From Photorhabdus thracensis (lineage in GTDB: Bacteria; Pseudomonadota; Gammaproteobacteria; Enterobacterales; Enterobacteriaceae), in NCBI RefSeq assembly GCF_001010285.1, contig NZ_CP011104.1, positions 4,898,001 to 4,962,000 on the forward strand: a DNA stretch of 64,000 nt, written 5' to 3'. Below the pieces are notes generated by a model. The model was not told the DNA's origin, searched no databases, and saw only the letters and a program-made list of their open reading frames with translations. Each line of letters starts with the position of its first letter. Within the stretch, counting starts at the first letter, position 1. Positions 62,996 to 64,000 of the stretch are shown here, one piece after another. Both the position numbers and the translations under genes were made by a program.

Positions 62996-64000
62996 TTAGC
63001 TCATTACCGCATATACGGAGGCCAAAATGTCATCCGTGCCGGGCAAAACAGCTTTCTCTAAACAAGGATTAAAAGGAATATGAATATCTTCACGCGTTAC
63101 CAAGCGCGGAGGCGCCAGTAAAGAGAAGAAATTGTCATTCTCATCCAAAAGATCAGCAACAATGGATGCGCCAACACTGGCCGTCCGGGTATCCTCTTGT
63201 ACAACGATAAGCCGCCCGGTTTTGCGTAAAGATTCCGCAATCCGTTGTTTATCCCAAGGTACCAGACTACGTAATTCAATCACTTCAATGTCAATATTGT
63301 TTTTTTCCGCCTGAAGAGCAGCCATAGTCGCAAGTTGAACGGTGTTTCCCCAGGCAACCAGCGTAATATCCTTTCCTGACCTGACGATATTTGCCTGGCC
63401 GAGAGGCACTGGACTCACCTGCCGGCGCTCATGACGCTCTCTCATAAGGTGTTTAGGGATCAGGATCAGACTCGGCATATCCAGACTTAACGCTGTACGG
63501 AACAACCCAATAGTGTCGGCTGGTGTCGTTGGAACAAGAACATTAATACCGGGAATATGCGCTAAGATACCATCCGAGCTCTGGCTGTGCCATATACCGC
63601 CTCCTGGGAGATAAGCACCATAAGGAGCATATATCACCACCGGACAGCGCCATTTCCCCACCGTTCTCCAACTTAAAGTGCCAAGTTGTGACTGTAACTG
63701 GTTGAGGCCCAGCCCAACAAAGTCGATAAATTGCAGTTCAACAATCGGACGCCAGCCACAAGCGGATAAACCAACAGATGAGCCGATAATCGTGGCTTCA
63801 GAAAGGGGAGCATTAATAACGCGATCAGGATAGCGGGTGGATAAGCCACGGGTGAAACCAAAAACACCCCCTTTAGGATCCTCAATATCCTCGCCAAATA
63901 ACAGTACATTCGGATTCTGACTCAATGCTTCGTCTAAAACCTGATTTACCGCTTTAAACTGTGTCTCTTCAGCTTCCATTTCAATATGTACAACAGGAGC
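62996..64000 (-). CDS. bkdA: BkdA-like branched-chain 2-oxoacid dehydrogenase E1, partial
   Basis: The frame is open to the right edge (APVVHIEMEAEETQFKAVNQ reads through the first visible ATG), so the protein probably begins further right and may be an alpha-beta fusion. The visible 335 residues are the E1 beta part: NVLLFGEDIEDPKGGVFGFT, RVINAPLSEATIIGSSVGLS, APYGAYLPGGGIWHSQSSDG, and the transketolase C-terminal domain (ITLVAWGNTVQLATMAALQA). It decarboxylates branched 2-oxoacids and loads the E2 lipoyl group. It is 9 bp upstream of bkdB. Confidence 0.88.
   Translation of the reverse strand, partial: APVVHIEMEAEETQFKAVNQVLDEALSQNPNVLLFGEDIEDPKGGVFGFTRGLSTRYPDRVINAPLSEATIIGSSVGLSACGWRPIVELQFIDFVGLGLNQLQSQLGTLSWRTVGKWRCPVVIYAPYGAYLPGGGIWHSQSSDGILAHIPGINVLVPTTPADTIGLFRTALSLDMPSLILIPKHLMRERHERRQVSPVPLGQANIVRSGKDITLVAWGNTVQLATMAALQAEKNNIDIEVIELRSLVPWDKQRIAESLRKTGRLIVVQEDTRTASVGASIVADLLDENDNFFSLLAPPRLVTREDIHIPFNPCLEKAVLPGTDDILASVYAVMS

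Noticed and set aside
1-64000. tRNA or rRNA genes
   Set aside because: None was recognised by reading, including at the borders of the accessory blocks; a covariance-model search would settle this.

Overview
The window is almost certainly from a Photorhabdus chromosome (Morganellaceae, an insect pathogen and nematode symbiont). Three things point there: a flagellar flgBCDEFGHIJKL / flgAMN locus with flhBA nearby; at the right edge a bkdABC-type operon (E1, an E2 fused to an acyl carrier domain, and a ketosynthase), the arrangement known from Photorhabdus stilbene biosynthesis; and a type VI secretion vgrG with a DUF4123 adaptor at the left edge. All assignments rest on reading the sequence, with no database search.

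Layout. 1-2536: T6SS spike vgrG and adaptor (minus strand). 3270-3719: a small unknown gene and a truncated tandem copy. 3812-15636: flagellar hook/rod/ring block, flgB-L leftward and flgA, flgM, flgN rightward, with readable sigma-28 promoters before flgM and flgK. 15972-25976: accessory DNA between the two flagellar blocks: a J-domain protein, a family of proteins joining fibre-shaft-like repeats to a beta-propeller, a 46-residue-repeat protein, a Fic gene split by a TnpB element, and a ParB-like domain protein. 26451-29676: flhA and flhB.

29942-59292 is a dense graveyard and nest of mobile DNA: remnants of IS5, Tn3, ISKra4, IS1182, IS481 and IS66 types; intact-looking IS10-, IS50- and IS4-like elements; a complete group II intron plus a 628-bp 5' fragment of it; two toxin-antitoxin pairs; and orphan contact-dependent-inhibition (CDI) toxin ends around a membrane immunity gene. 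A decaying Tn3-family transposon (46276-52605) carries an AraC-type regulator, a metallo-hydrolase and a frameshifted NTF2-like gene.

The most interesting part is the GC-rich block at 36437-44697, which has been invaded by an IS10-like and an IS50-like element. It holds a Toprim/P-loop replication-type protein (5' end lost), twelve CAAGTTGG repeats in two identically phased sets (steps of 21, 11, 11 and 11 bp), a tyrosine recombinase with a duplicated core-binding domain, and an inverted pair of dif-like sites. Together they look like the remains of an integrative replicating element. Other points of note are the E2-ACP fusion whose acyltransferase motif reads HxxxNG instead of HxxxDG, an AT-rich pair of possible effector genes (56405-57507), and a 44-bp palindrome at the vapBC promoter.
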